DNA of 64,000 nucleotides from Salmonella enterica subsp. enterica serovar Typhimurium str. LT2 (lineage in GTDB: Bacteria; Pseudomonadota; Gammaproteobacteria; Enterobacterales; Enterobacteriaceae), in NCBI RefSeq assembly GCF_000006945.2, contig NC_003197.2, positions 1,612,001-1,676,000 of the forward strand, written 5' to 3'. A program made the translations under genes and the position numbers. Below the pieces are notes generated by a model, which was given only the letters and a program-made list of their open reading frames with translations, was not told where the DNA came from and did no database searches. Below, one piece after another: positions 16,821 through 26,184 of the stretch; positions within the stretch are counted from its first letter, which is position 1, and every line of letters begins with the position of its first letter.

Positions 16821-17635
16821 GTGAGCGATTATTGTCCAGTTTTCTCTGGGCCTGGCGCGCAACTCCAAGCACATGACCCAGTCTTTTATTATCAACAATT
16901 GCGACGGGGTCCACCTCCGACAACCGGTCGAAGGTGGAATAGGGGAGCAGAACGCCATTCAGCCGCAGTTCCTTATGCCCGTCAGGATAATGCCAGACTT
17001 CGATATATTTACCGATGGCCCGGCGACTGTGCTCGCTGTCCTCAATCTGTGGATTCAGATTTCACAAACAGCAGGTGCATCAGGCGACTGGTGGCATAGT
17101 CAACATAGACCAAAGCAGTACAGGGTCGACCCCAGCTTTCAAACCAGTGGTGGTCGCAGCCATCAATTTGTATCAGCTCGCCAGTACAAGGCCGCCTGTA
17201 ACGAGGCTGATGAATTTTCGGCGCGCGTTATCTGCGAGGGATCCAGATTCCGGCTTTTATCATGAGGCGTCGGATAGTTTCCTTGCCAAGAACCAGACCG
17301 TGAACTTCCTCCAGATTTTCCAGCGCCAGCGTGGGGCCAAAATCACGGTAGTGCTCCCGGATTATACAGAGTGCCTGATCTATCAGTGAAGTTGGCAACA
17401 GATGGTTACCAACGCGGCCACGACTATGGTTGTTCATGCCAAGTGGTCCGAGTTGGCGATAACGTTTCAGCAGCCGTCTGCAATGGCGTGGCGTAATGCC
17501 GAGCATCTCAGCAGCCTGACCGGGATGTAAATTGCGGTCGATGGCATCCTGAAGGATTTTGAGGCGGTTGATTCCTTTCACGGTGAACATCCCGGCGTCA
17601 TGTCTGAGAACTATAGTCTGGACAATATGAGCCAC
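16813..17635 (-). pseudogene. ISNCY-type (IS1202-like) transposase remnant
   Basis: The 5' part (from 17635) encodes an HTH domain (LHPGQAAEMLGITPRHCRRLLKRYRQLG) and linker. It stops at an in-frame TAA (17228-17230), yet the same frame continues as RAPKIHQPRYRRPCTGELIQIDG and VYVDYATSRL, the first two parts of a DDE integrase core. A TGA follows at 17042-17044. The C-terminal segment (EVWHYPDG...LPYSTFDRLSEVDP...NKRLGHVL) is found in another frame up to 16813. The middle of the catalytic core, including the Glu, is missing. The element has thus suffered nonsense mutation, deletion and frameshift and cannot transpose on its own. No terminal repeats were identified. Confidence 0.8.
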
Positions 17636-17868
17636 AAATAGACATTAGCATTGAGCCTCTACAAGATTGGTGCGCATAATGTATATTATGTTAAATTCAC
17701 CAGAACATTTAAAAGACATGTTAAAGCGGCTGGATTCGTGTATGTCAAAAAACTTCTGGCCCATAAGTTTGATCCCTTCCCTGCCGTGACGCTGCGCGAA
17801 TTCTGTTGATTTGCACCCGCTTATCCTGCACACGATTTCACGCAGCACACGCCACGCAGGCATAAAAA

Positions 17869-17891
17869 AACCGGCCACTGTGACCGGTTCG
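17869..17891 (-). terminator. Rho-independent terminator of the remnant
   Basis: On the minus strand ACCGGTCACAGTGGCCGGT (one internal mismatch) followed by seven T's. It sits directly after the remnant that reads in the same direction. Confidence 0.7.
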
Positions 17892-17909
17892 TCGCGCAGG
17901 TTTTTGGCT

Positions 17910-18128
17910 CAGTGGGTTTTACCCTGGTCCGCTGCTTTTTCTGACTGATGTTCTGCAGCTCTGACAACGGCTATAAACGCTTTGATACCCGGATCCACAT
18001 CCGGCGACAACATGCGCATTGTTGATTTGGCATTCCTGCCGAACCTCGTCAAAAATCGCAGGATAACCGAACGTGACTTTAATCAGCGTGCGCAGCATCC
18101 CTTTGGCCACTTCCATTTCACCCGCCAT
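17910..18128 (-). pseudogene. Frameshifted phage-like remnant
   Basis: From the ATG at 18128 the frame gives MAGEMEVAKGMLRTLIKV...FDEVRQE. A +1 frame then continues naturally as NAKSTMRMLSPDVDPGIKAFI...SEKAADQGKTH and stops close to 17910, right before a terminator. The two halves read like one small protein broken by a one-base frameshift near 18025-18040. The family is not recognised. The adjoining terminator style suggests a prophage origin. Confidence 0.5.
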
Positions 18129-18397
18129 AATTCGCCGGCGTCCAGGTCGTTATGATACTGACAATACACTGGAAAATCTGACGGTCAAAGCAGCAACCGG
18201 GGAAAAACAGTGGCCAGTTAGCACAGCGTTTGCATGAACTGGTGGATAGTTCGGGGAATCAGCGGAAGACCCCCTATTCTCAACCATCTCCTCATAGGCT
18301 TTCCTGAACAATGTGATTGTTTGAGTAACTTTACGACAATTGCTTCAAAAACTATCAAATGCCAGACTTCCGCTACCAGACGGTATACACAGTATTA

Positions 18398-19864
18398 CTA
18401 TTTCTTTTTATATGCCCCATACAAAAGCGATACGGGTGTTTTTTCTAATATCTGGATTTCATTTTTATGTGCTTTATGTTCACTAAAAATATCTGCCAGA
18501 CTTTTACCTCCAAAGGCCAGGCCAATTCCCGTTGCTGCTGCTGAAAGTAATGTCAATTGCGGCATGGCAAGTGAAGCTATACCTAACGTGGCTGTTCCTG
18601 CAAAAATTAATCCAGATGAGATCTTTTTTTTCTTTGAATTCTTAATGGCTGATTCATGCGACTTTCCATACTCTTCGACCACATTGATTAAATGTTTTGA
18701 AAAATTATTTGCCGCATCTTGCATTTGATCTGGTGTTTTTCCTTGCAAGTCATGCCTTGAGATTCTTAGTTCATGCCTTAAGGATTCCAGTTGACCTCTT
18801 TCTCTAATCTTTTTTAATTCCAGATCGGAAAGCGCAGTAAGGAATTTTACTTCCGCGGCTGAAAGGCCCATTGTAATCGCTTGCTCTTCAGAAGAAAGAG
18901 GATTTAATTTACCATAATCCTTGACCAACTGCTCCGTAGTCCATTCATGTAAAAACATATGGTTACTATAAATAACCGGATCAATGCCTAATAGTGTTGC
19001 CGATAATTGAGTTGATCGTTGTGCATAAATTGCACCTTCAACCTTACCCAGTAAGGTTGCTATAGCTGACGGCAGATCGTAATCCAGAAGATCTACCTCT
19101 CTTGTTGTAAAACTCTTTAAATCTGTATCGTAAACCCAGACTTCTTTTTCGATGTTATTGAAATTATTAAGCAATGTTTTTAATAATTCTTTATTTGTTA
19201 GGATCTTCTGGAATGTTTCTTCGTTTCTCCCAAAGTGCTCAAGAAACGCTAAATAAGTAGCGTAATCCATTTTTCTATCTTTAAAAAAGAGCTGGCTTAG
19301 AAAAGCGGCAGATTGTTCATGATTGCGTTCTTTATCAAAATCCAGTAATTCAGGAACGATTAGAAAAATTGGATAATCATCATCAATAGTCATAAACGGG
19401 ATGGCGCGAAATAGATTAGAAACATGTTCAAGTAATACCAACCTGCGCATGCGGACATAACTATTATCTGGTGGCAATGACAAAAATGAATGCAGAGAGC
19501 TAAGAGAAGGAAAATGTAATGGATCAACCATTATGATGCTATCAAAATAAATCCCCAGAGATCTAAGGTGATTAGATATGTTATAACCAAAGCGTTGAAT
19601 CGGAAGTAATAATCGATAACTTTTAGACGCCCGCACTTCTGTTATAAGCGCCGCGGCGTGAGTATCCCAAAATTTATTTAGCAACACGATTAGGTTTGTA
19701 AGTTGATTATCTAACTCGGGAGAGCTAATTAGCTCTTTCAGGATGAATCTACGTAATTCTTTTAGTTCTAAATTTCTGAATGCATATTTATATTTTTCAG
19801 AAAAAGCGTTTTCCATCAATAAAACATATTCATTCTGTATGCTTTTTGTAATACTACTCATCAT
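18398..19864 (-). CDS. Orphan 488-aa protein with coiled coil and C-terminal hydrophobic hairpin
   Basis: Large intact protein of unknown function; I recognise no catalytic motif. Residues 1-300 look globular and helical with many aromatics. Around residues 335-385 a charged coiled-coil-like stretch (LELKKIRERGQLESLRHELRISRHDLQ) follows. After a KNSKKKKI basic patch come two glycine/alanine-rich hydrophobic segments (about residues 425-470) that could form a membrane hairpin, and then a short basic tail. GGAG precedes tandem ATGs at 19864 and 19861. The gene is AT-rich and stands alone next to decayed mobile DNA, as expected of an accessory or defence-type gene, but no system is recognised. 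Probably STM1554. Confidence 0.75.
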   Translation of the reverse strand: MMSSITKSIQNEYVLLMENAFSEKYKYAFRNLELKELRRFILKELISSPELDNQLTNLIVLLNKFWDTHAAALITEVRASKSYRLLLPIQRFGYNISNHLRSLGIYFDSIIMVDPLHFPSLSSLHSFLSLPPDNSYVRMRRLVLLEHVSNLFRAIPFMTIDDDYPIFLIVPELLDFDKERNHEQSAAFLSQLFFKDRKMDYATYLAFLEHFGRNEETFQKILTNKELLKTLLNNFNNIEKEVWVYDTDLKSFTTREVDLLDYDLPSAIATLLGKVEGAIYAQRSTQLSATLLGIDPVIYSNHMFLHEWTTEQLVKDYGKLNPLSSEEQAITMGLSAAEVKFLTALSDLELKKIRERGQLESLRHELRISRHDLQGKTPDQMQDAANNFSKHLINVVEEYGKSHESAIKNSKKKKISSGLIFAGTATLGIASLAMPQLTLLSAAATGIGLAFGGKSLADIFSEHKAHKNEIQILEKTPVSLLYGAYKKK

Positions 19865-20122
19865 CTATCTCCGGAACCACCACGCAACGATTTCCCAGTG
19901 TAGTGGTTCTTATCATGTGTATATTGTTAGTCATGTTATCGTAGAAAATTCAGTGGTCAATAACTCATTGAGGTAGCTACTAAAATTTGCAGTTACCAGG
20001 ATTTAGGATGATTTTAAAAATGTTTATAAATTCAGGCTGCGCCGCAGTGATTGCACTGATTTCCACGTAACATGATAATCAATGGCTTTGATACCCTTTA
20101 AACGAACAAATATGAGCTTAAC

Positions 20123-21130
20123 ATGGCGACAATAAAGGATGTTGCATCCATGGCCGGTGTATCAACCGCGACTGTATCACGCGTCATTAACCAGACCGCG
20201 TGGGTTGAACCCGTCACGCGCGAACGTGTAGAGAAAGCCATGCGCGATCTCAATTATCGCCGGAATGCCGCCGCTATCGCGCTGGCGAAACGCAGCGGCG
20301 ATATGCTCGGATTGTTAACCGGCAATCTGGCTGATCCTTTTTTTGCCCGCCTTGCTCGCGGCGTAGAAGATGTTTCTCGTAAGCAGCAGTATCGCTTGAT
20401 GGTATGTAGCGGCGGCCACGACGAAGAAATGGAAAAAGCGGGACTGGATTTTCTGGTTAATCAAGGTTGTGAGGCTATTGTTGTACACGCCAGCCGATTA
20501 CCGGATAAAGAGCTGCTGCGCTACGCAGCCCACTTTCCAGCGCTGGTTGTTGTGAATCGTTATATAGCCGGTATGGCCAACCGGTGTATCTGGCTGGAAA
20601 ATCGCAGCGCCGCCAGGGAAGCGACCCGATATCTCCTGGCGAACGGGCATCGGCGCATTGCCTGTGTGACATCTGACTTGCCAATTATTGATCGTCAGGA
20701 ACGCCTTGATGGTTACCGTGAGGCGCTGGAAGAATATGGTATTTCTCCAGACCCTCGCTGGGTGATTAGCGTTCCGTTTAACGAAGAAGGCGGCGAGCGG
20801 GCCGCGCATCAACTTATTAATAGCGGGCTTCCCCTTACGGCAGCGGTCACGTTTAACGATGTGATGGCCGCTGGCATTATGCGTATTCTTCATCAACGCG
20901 GCGTTCAGCTTCCGCAACAGCTCTCTATTGTCGGCTTTGATGATGTGGTGCTGGCCCGGTATCTTTATCCGGCGTTAACAACAATGCATTATCCGGTCGA
21001 ACAAATGGCGCGTTGTGCCGCGCAACTGGCGATACAGTTATACCAGGGCATTACGCCGCCGCCCAGCAGCAATCATTTCAATGCCGAACTGGTGATCCGC
21101 GATTCTGTCGCGCCCTATTTTTCACGGTGA
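20123..21130 (+). CDS. LacI-family transcriptional regulator
   Basis: 335 aa. The N-terminal HTH ATIKDVASMAGVSTATVSRVIN (residues 2-23) and hinge helix are standard, followed by a periplasmic-binding-protein-like domain (LGLLTGNLADPFFARLARGVED; VTFNDVMAAGIMR; LSIVGFDDVVLARYLYPALTT). It precedes an NhaC antiporter and a C-S lyase-like gene. A palindromic LacI-type operator in the gap after it suggests local control of those two. Effector unknown. STM1555. Confidence 0.88.
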   Translation: MATIKDVASMAGVSTATVSRVINQTAWVEPVTRERVEKAMRDLNYRRNAAAIALAKRSGDMLGLLTGNLADPFFARLARGVEDVSRKQQYRLMVCSGGHDEEMEKAGLDFLVNQGCEAIVVHASRLPDKELLRYAAHFPALVVVNRYIAGMANRCIWLENRSAAREATRYLLANGHRRIACVTSDLPIIDRQERLDGYREALEEYGISPDPRWVISVPFNEEGGERAAHQLINSGLPLTAAVTFNDVMAAGIMRILHQRGVQLPQQLSIVGFDDVVLARYLYPALTTMHYPVEQMARCAAQLAIQLYQGITPPPSSNHFNAELVIRDSVAPYFSR

Positions 21131-21179
21131 ATGCGTCGTCAACAGTAAAAACTGTGATGGCTATCAAATTAACCCTTCT

Positions 21180-21197
21180 CATGTAATCGGTTACATG
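21180..21197. promoter_or_regulatory. LacI-family operator upstream of the antiporter
   Basis: CATGTAATCGGTTACATG, 7-base perfect arms around TCGG. It fits the TGTAAnCGnTTACA pattern of LacI/GalR regulators, with the central CG present. Located 76 bases upstream of the antiporter start. Confidence 0.7.
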
Positions 21198-21273
21198 GAC
21201 GAAAGTAATGGATCACAGTAGTGGGAAGCGTATCCCCCTACCCTTGAGCTACCTTACTGACCGGAGCTCCATT

Positions 21274-22725
21274 ATGAGTGCATCACAAAACAAGAAGAAA
21301 ACGCTGTCATTGGGTTTAGCGCTAATCCCAGTCATCTCCATGTTGTTATTGTTGATTATCGGTTACGGCATTATGGGGCTACGTATCGAACCGCTCCTTC
21401 TGTGCTCTGCGGCGGTAGCGGCAGGCATTGCATGGTGGCAAGGATACTGTTGGGAAGACATCATCAACTCAGTGGTGGATAAGCTGGCTAAAGCAATGCC
21501 GGTTATCATGATCCTGATCTGCGTGGGCGGTTTGATTGGCTCCTGGATGTTTAGTGGCACCATTCCCTACATGGTGTACTGGGGGCTAAAACTCATAAGC
21601 CCGGAATATATTTTGATTGCAGCCTTCTTTTTAACCAGCGTGGTCTCCGTCTGTACCGGTACATCGTGGGGATCCGCCGGGACGGTTGGCGTTGCGTTAA
21701 TGGGGGTTGCCGCCGGGCTGGACGTGTCTCTTGCAGCAGCAGCTGGCGCCGTTGTTTCTGGCGCTTATTTCGGCGACAAAATCTCACCGTTGTCCGACTC
21801 GACTAACTTTGCCGCGATTGTCGCAGACACTACTCTGTTTGAGCATATTCAGCATTTACTTTGGACGACCCTGCCAAGTTTCCTGCTTGCCGCCGTGGTT
21901 TATCTTATCGCCGGACACAGTAATATGCTGGGCGAGGTGGCTACGCCGCAGCGCGTTACGGACATCATCCACTCGCTGGAGTCGCTATACCATTTTAATA
22001 TTGTTCTTATTTTGCCGCCGGTGATCGTACTGTGGGGCGCAATTCGCAAAAAGCCTGTCATCCCATTAATGTTAAGCGCCTGCGTACTTGCCTTGTTCCT
22101 CGGCGTCATCATGCAGGGACTGAGCATCAAACAGGGACTGGACGCTTTCATTGATGGATTTGATATCGCCATGTTCCCACAAGGCGCAGAAGGTGTCGTG
22201 GCCGATGTTCCGCGCCTGCTAAACCGGGGCGGAATGTTCTCGATGATGGGAACAATACTGTTAGTTTTCTGCGCTTTTTCATTTGCCGGAGCGCTAACGT
22301 TAACCGGCGCGTTAACAATCATCATTAACCGACTGCTGACCATTATTCATAGCGTTGGTCAACTCATTGCCGCCACTATCGGCACCACAATTTTGGTCAC
22401 AGGAGCGACCAGCGACGGTAAACTGGCATTGTTAGTTCCCGCCGAACTGTTTAAAGATGCCTATCGTCGTATGGGGCTGGATACTAAAAACCTTTCACGG
22501 ACGATAGAAGATGCCGGTACCGTTATCGAACCTCTCCTGCCGTGGACCTCGGCTGGCGTCTACATGGCAACCACGCTGGGCGTTAGCACGCTTGATCTTC
22601 TGCCCTGGGCTATCCAATGCTATGCGGCAATCTTCTTCGCATTAATTTATGGTTTTAGCGGAATTGGTATTGCCAGAACTGCCTCCGCCTCAGAAAAGTC
22701 GCCGCAATCGTCAGTGACGGAATAA
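21274..22725 (+). CDS. NhaC-family Na+/H+ antiporter
   Basis: Integral inner-membrane protein of 483 aa with about 12 hydrophobic segments. The conserved GAYFGDKISPLSDSTNFAA block near residue 165 is diagnostic of NhaC. Members exchange Na+ for H+ or, in some cases, organic anions (malate:Na+/lactate). The ATG at 21274 has CGGAG 8 bases upstream, while the in-frame ATG at 21208 lacks one. It is 12 bases before the MalY/PatB-like gene, so they form an operon, probably under the LacI regulator. Co-occurrence with an amino-acid lyase suggests that substrate transport may be the real role. STM1556. Confidence 0.85.
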   Translation: MSASQNKKKTLSLGLALIPVISMLLLLIIGYGIMGLRIEPLLLCSAAVAAGIAWWQGYCWEDIINSVVDKLAKAMPVIMILICVGGLIGSWMFSGTIPYMVYWGLKLISPEYILIAAFFLTSVVSVCTGTSWGSAGTVGVALMGVAAGLDVSLAAAAGAVVSGAYFGDKISPLSDSTNFAAIVADTTLFEHIQHLLWTTLPSFLLAAVVYLIAGHSNMLGEVATPQRVTDIIHSLESLYHFNIVLILPPVIVLWGAIRKKPVIPLMLSACVLALFLGVIMQGLSIKQGLDAFIDGFDIAMFPQGAEGVVADVPRLLNRGGMFSMMGTILLVFCAFSFAGALTLTGALTIIINRLLTIIHSVGQLIAATIGTTILVTGATSDGKLALLVPAELFKDAYRRMGLDTKNLSRTIEDAGTVIEPLLPWTSAGVYMATTLGVSTLDLLPWAIQCYAAIFFALIYGFSGIGIARTASASEKSPQSSVTE

Positions 22726-22737
22726 TAAGGAAACAAG

Positions 22738-23940
22738 ATGGATTTTAACCAGATTATCAATCGCAACAATACTGGTTCGGTAAAGTGGGATTTTATTGAG
22801 CGTCACTTTGGCGATGGCGCAGGGAAACTGCTGCCGATGTGGGTTTCTGATTTCGATTTTGCCTGCCCGCCTGAGGTTCAGGCGGCATTGCATCAGCGAA
22901 TCGAGCACGGCGTATTTGGCTATAGCGAACGCGATGAGGCCTATTTTAACGCCCTGCTTCACTGGTTTTCATCACGCCACCAGCTCACGTTAAAACAAGA
23001 ATGGGTATGCAGCGTGGAAGGCGTCGTACCAGGGTTGGCGCTCTTAGTGCAAATGTTGACGCATCCAGGCGACGGCGTAGTGGTACAGGGGCCATACTAT
23101 GGCTCCTTCGCCAAAATAATCACGCTTAATGGTAGAAAACTGCTGGAGAATCCCCTTAGCGAGTCGCCGGACGATGGCTACCAGATGGATTTTTGCCAAC
23201 TGGAAAGGCTGTTTCGCCATGAGCGCCCTCCGCTGATGATTTTGTGTAATCCACATAATCCAACCGGGCGTTGCTGGTCGGCCAACGAGCTGGAGCAACT
23301 GCTTTTATTATGTGAAGCTTATGATGTCACTCTCATCTCGGATGAAATATGGGCCGATCTATTGCTGCCCGGCGAAACCTTTACCTCGGTACTGCATTTA
23401 GGGGTGCGCTGGCATAAACGGGTCATCTCCGCCACTGCGGCCAGCAAAACGTTTGGCTTATCGTCGTTGCGAATTTCTAATTTTCTCATTCCCGATCCTA
23501 CGCTTCGCCAGCGTTTCCTGTCTCGTCTGGACGCTCATGGGCTGGATGTCTTTAACGCCCTCTCCGTTCAGGCGGCGACTACCGCATGGAATGAAAGCAG
23601 ACAGTGGCTGGATTCGCTACTGGATTACCTGGCGGAAAACCGCCGCTGGTTTGTTGAACATGCGACAGAGCACCTTCCCTGGGCAAGAATTGTCCCGGCG
23701 CAGGGAACCTATTTATTATGGATGGATTGTAAAAAACTGGGACTGGATGACGAACAGCTAAAATGGGTAATGGCGGATGTCGCGGGTATTGCTCCTTCAA
23801 TGGGCAGCGGCTTTGGCCCGGCGGGCAGCGGATTTATCCGTTTAAATCTGGGATGTCCACGTACCTACCTTGAAATGGCAATAGACGGCCTGAAGCGAAT
23901 ATCGGTGAAGACAATCAAAGGAATACCAACAGGCGGATGA
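22738..23940 (+). CDS. PLP-dependent aminotransferase/C-S lyase, MalY/PatB type
   Basis: 400 aa fold-type I PLP enzyme. Visible features: MWVSDFDFACP near the N-terminus as in MalY/PatB, the PLP-contacting NPHNPTGRCW near residue 171, ISDEIWADL near 201, the Schiff-base Lys in SATAASKTFGLS near 238, and RLNLGCPR with the carboxylate-binding Arg. Such enzymes typically cleave cystathionine or other cysteine S-conjugates to pyruvate, ammonia and a thiol; some act as aminotransferases. It follows the NhaC antiporter by 12 bases. STM1557; exact substrate unknown. Confidence 0.86.
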   Translation: MDFNQIINRNNTGSVKWDFIERHFGDGAGKLLPMWVSDFDFACPPEVQAALHQRIEHGVFGYSERDEAYFNALLHWFSSRHQLTLKQEWVCSVEGVVPGLALLVQMLTHPGDGVVVQGPYYGSFAKIITLNGRKLLENPLSESPDDGYQMDFCQLERLFRHERPPLMILCNPHNPTGRCWSANELEQLLLLCEAYDVTLISDEIWADLLLPGETFTSVLHLGVRWHKRVISATAASKTFGLSSLRISNFLIPDPTLRQRFLSRLDAHGLDVFNALSVQAATTAWNESRQWLDSLLDYLAENRRWFVEHATEHLPWARIVPAQGTYLLWMDCKKLGLDDEQLKWVMADVAGIAPSMGSGFGPAGSGFIRLNLGCPRTYLEMAIDGLKRISVKTIKGIPTGG

Positions 23941-24004
23941 ATTTTTCGGGCGGTAAACTGACAACGGTGTTATTTCTGCGGCATGATATCGCCTGAGCGC
24001 CAGT

Positions 24005-24029
24005 AAAAAACCGGCCATCAAGGCCGGTT
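24005..24029 (-). terminator. Terminator of the treZ-treY-glgX operon
   Basis: AACCGGCC-TTGAT-GGCCGGTT on the minus strand followed by a T-run (TTTTTTAC), 24 bases after the glgX stop. Also in position to stop readthrough from the plus-strand lyase gene. Confidence 0.85.
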
Positions 24030-24052
24030 GGGTCCGGAGCGCGGTTTTACTA

Positions 24053-26128
24053 TCAGGGGCGTCTGAATAACACGATACTGCGCCCGGCCAGATCGAAATC
24101 CATTTCTTCGGTAATCCGCATTCCCTGCTGCGCGTTATCGGCAGTCGTCAGTTCAAGTACCCAGCCGCCTTCTCCCCACATCGGAATACGGAACGGTACG
24201 CTGCCTTCAAACGGATTGAAAAGCAGTAAGGCGTCATGCCAGATCCCCGCTTCCGGCTGAAGATCGGGACGACTAATACATACGCCTATGGTCGATCCCT
24301 CATCCCATTGTTCGGATTGCTGCGCCCCTCCGCCGGCGTTAAACCAGCGGATCTCCAGACCGTCACGCCAGCTCTCCCGGCGCAGCAACGGTTGCGTGGC
24401 GCGCAGTTGAATCAGATGACGGGTAAACTCCCGTAGCGCATTGGCGGTTTCCGGCAAATTATCCCAGTGGACCCACGATATTTCACTGTCCTGACAGTAG
24501 CCATTGTTATTGCCCATCTGACTGCGGCCAAACTCATCGCCCGCTAATAACATCGGCGTGCCGTGCGAGAAAAGCAAGGTGGTCAGGAAATTACGTTTCT
24601 GTCGCTCGCGTATCGCATTGATGCCCTCGTCGTCGGTTGGCCCTTCTGCGCCATAGTTACAGGAGCGGTTATCATTATGCCCGTCATTATTATCTTCGCC
24701 ATTGGCTTCATTATGTTTGTCGTTATAAGACACCAGATCGTTCAGCGTGAAGCCGTCATGGGCAGTAATAAAGTTAACGCTTGACCAGGGGCGACGGCCG
24801 CGCAAATCATAGAGATCGCCGGAACCCAGCAGGCGTGCGGCGAAATCATTTGTGACGTTGTCACCTTTCCAGTATTCGCGTACCGTATCGCGGTATTTAT
24901 CATTCCATTCGCCCCACCCTGGTGGAAAGCCGCCAACCTGATAGCCGCCCGGTCCGATATCCCAGGGTTCGCCAATCAGTTTCAGTTTTGCCAGCACCGG
25001 GTCTTGCGTTACCGCATCAAAAAAACCGCCTCTCTGATCAAAGCCTTCCGGCTCACGACCAAGAATGGTGCCCAAATCAAAACGAAAGCCGTCGACATGC
25101 ATTGACTCCGCCCAATAGCGAAGGGAATCCATCACCATTTGCAGTACCCGTGGATGAGAGGTATTGACGGTATTACCTGTCCCTGTATCGTTAATGTAAT
25201 AGCGATGCTGATCGGGCATCGTGCGATAGTAAGAGAAGTTATCGATACCTTTAAATGACAGCGTGGGGCCAAGTTCATTCCCTTCTGCCGTATGGTTATA
25301 GACCACATCCAGTATCACTTCGATGCCGGCATCATGGAAAGCGCGCACCATATCGCGGAATCCCTGAATACCTTTTGGACCATAGTAGCGCGTCGCCGGC
25401 GCAAAAAAGCCCAGCGAGTTGTATCCCCAGAAATTTTTCAGTCCTTTATCGAGCAGATGCTGATCGTCCGGGAACCAGTGAACGGGTAAAAGCTCGACGG
25501 AGGTAATCCCCAGACTTTTAATGTAATCCACGCTGGCTTTATGCCCCATGCCTTCAAACGTACCGCGTAGAGGCTCAGGGATCGCGGAATTAAGCTGGGT
25601 AAAGCCTTTTACATGCGTTTCATAAATAATGGCGTTCGACCACGGTATGGAAGGCCGTTGTCTATCCTCCCAGTTAGCCTCATCCGGATCAATCACCCGG
25701 CATTTAGGCGTAAATGGCGCGCTATCCTGGTCATCAAAGGTCAAATCTTTATCGTCATGAAGTAATTGATACGCGAAATGCGCATCGTTCCACTGAATAT
25801 CGCCCACCAGCTCACGGGCATAAGGGTCAATAAGCAGCTTGTTGGGGTTAAAACGATGACCATTTTCCGGGTCATAAGGACCGTAAACGCGGTACCCATA
25901 CAGCGCGCCGGGCTGCAACTTCGGGACATAGCCGTGCCATATTTCGTCAGTATATTCCGGTAACTCCAGACGAGCGATTTCATGCTCCCCGCTCGGATCG
26001 TAAAGGCAAAGCTCGACGCGTTCCGCATGGGCGGAAAAAATAGCGAAATTCACGCCTTCGCCGTCATAATTTGCGCCAAGCGTATGGCTGTATCCTGATC
26101 TGATTTCAAAAGCCCTGTTTGTTGTCAT
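24053..26128 (-). CDS. glgX: Glycogen debranching enzyme, GlgX/TreX type
   Basis: 691 aa GH13 isoamylase-type enzyme that hydrolyses alpha-1,6 branches, releasing linear maltodextrins. An N-terminal CBM48-like domain (GYSHTLGANYDGEGVNFAIFSAHAERVELCLYD, shown by its start) is followed by the catalytic barrel. The nucleophile Asp is in DGFRFDLGTILG, the acid Glu in LIGEPWDIG, and the transition-state Asp in TAHDGFTL. It is downstream of treZ and treY in the same direction (56-base gap, GGAGAAAGAG ribosome site). It should therefore supply unbranched chains for TreY. This is a second glgX-type gene, distinct from the one in the glycogen operon. STM1558. Confidence 0.9.
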   Translation of the reverse strand: MTTNRAFEIRSGYSHTLGANYDGEGVNFAIFSAHAERVELCLYDPSGEHEIARLELPEYTDEIWHGYVPKLQPGALYGYRVYGPYDPENGHRFNPNKLLIDPYARELVGDIQWNDAHFAYQLLHDDKDLTFDDQDSAPFTPKCRVIDPDEANWEDRQRPSIPWSNAIIYETHVKGFTQLNSAIPEPLRGTFEGMGHKASVDYIKSLGITSVELLPVHWFPDDQHLLDKGLKNFWGYNSLGFFAPATRYYGPKGIQGFRDMVRAFHDAGIEVILDVVYNHTAEGNELGPTLSFKGIDNFSYYRTMPDQHRYYINDTGTGNTVNTSHPRVLQMVMDSLRYWAESMHVDGFRFDLGTILGREPEGFDQRGGFFDAVTQDPVLAKLKLIGEPWDIGPGGYQVGGFPPGWGEWNDKYRDTVREYWKGDNVTNDFAARLLGSGDLYDLRGRRPWSSVNFITAHDGFTLNDLVSYNDKHNEANGEDNNDGHNDNRSCNYGAEGPTDDEGINAIRERQKRNFLTTLLFSHGTPMLLAGDEFGRSQMGNNNGYCQDSEISWVHWDNLPETANALREFTRHLIQLRATQPLLRRESWRDGLEIRWFNAGGGAQQSEQWDEGSTIGVCISRPDLQPEAGIWHDALLLFNPFEGSVPFRIPMWGEGGWVLELTTADNAQQGMRITEEMDFDLAGRSIVLFRRP
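24852..24864. repeat. GTGAC-GTT-GTCAC palindrome, copy 2, inside glgX
   Basis: Shares TTTGTGACGTTGTCAC exactly with the copy at 9388. Being in coding sequence (Asp-Asn-Val-Thr) it may be a chance match. Confidence 0.5.
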
Positions 26129-26184
26129 TCTCTTTCTCCACCCACGGTAAACGTTGTCCTGTCACGGCACATCAACACATAAAC

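Larger units (their letters stand above)
17636..18397. other. Decayed accessory DNA between IS remnant and orphan gene
   Basis: No intact gene. It contains a phage-like terminator (17869-17891) and a frameshifted coding remnant (17917-18128); the rest (17636-17865 and 18130-18397) has short stop-interrupted frames without recognisable homology. Confidence 0.6.

Noticed and set aside
17645..17878. 77-codon minus-strand frame
   Set aside because: It begins inside the U-run of a terminator and resembles nothing; treated as decayed DNA.
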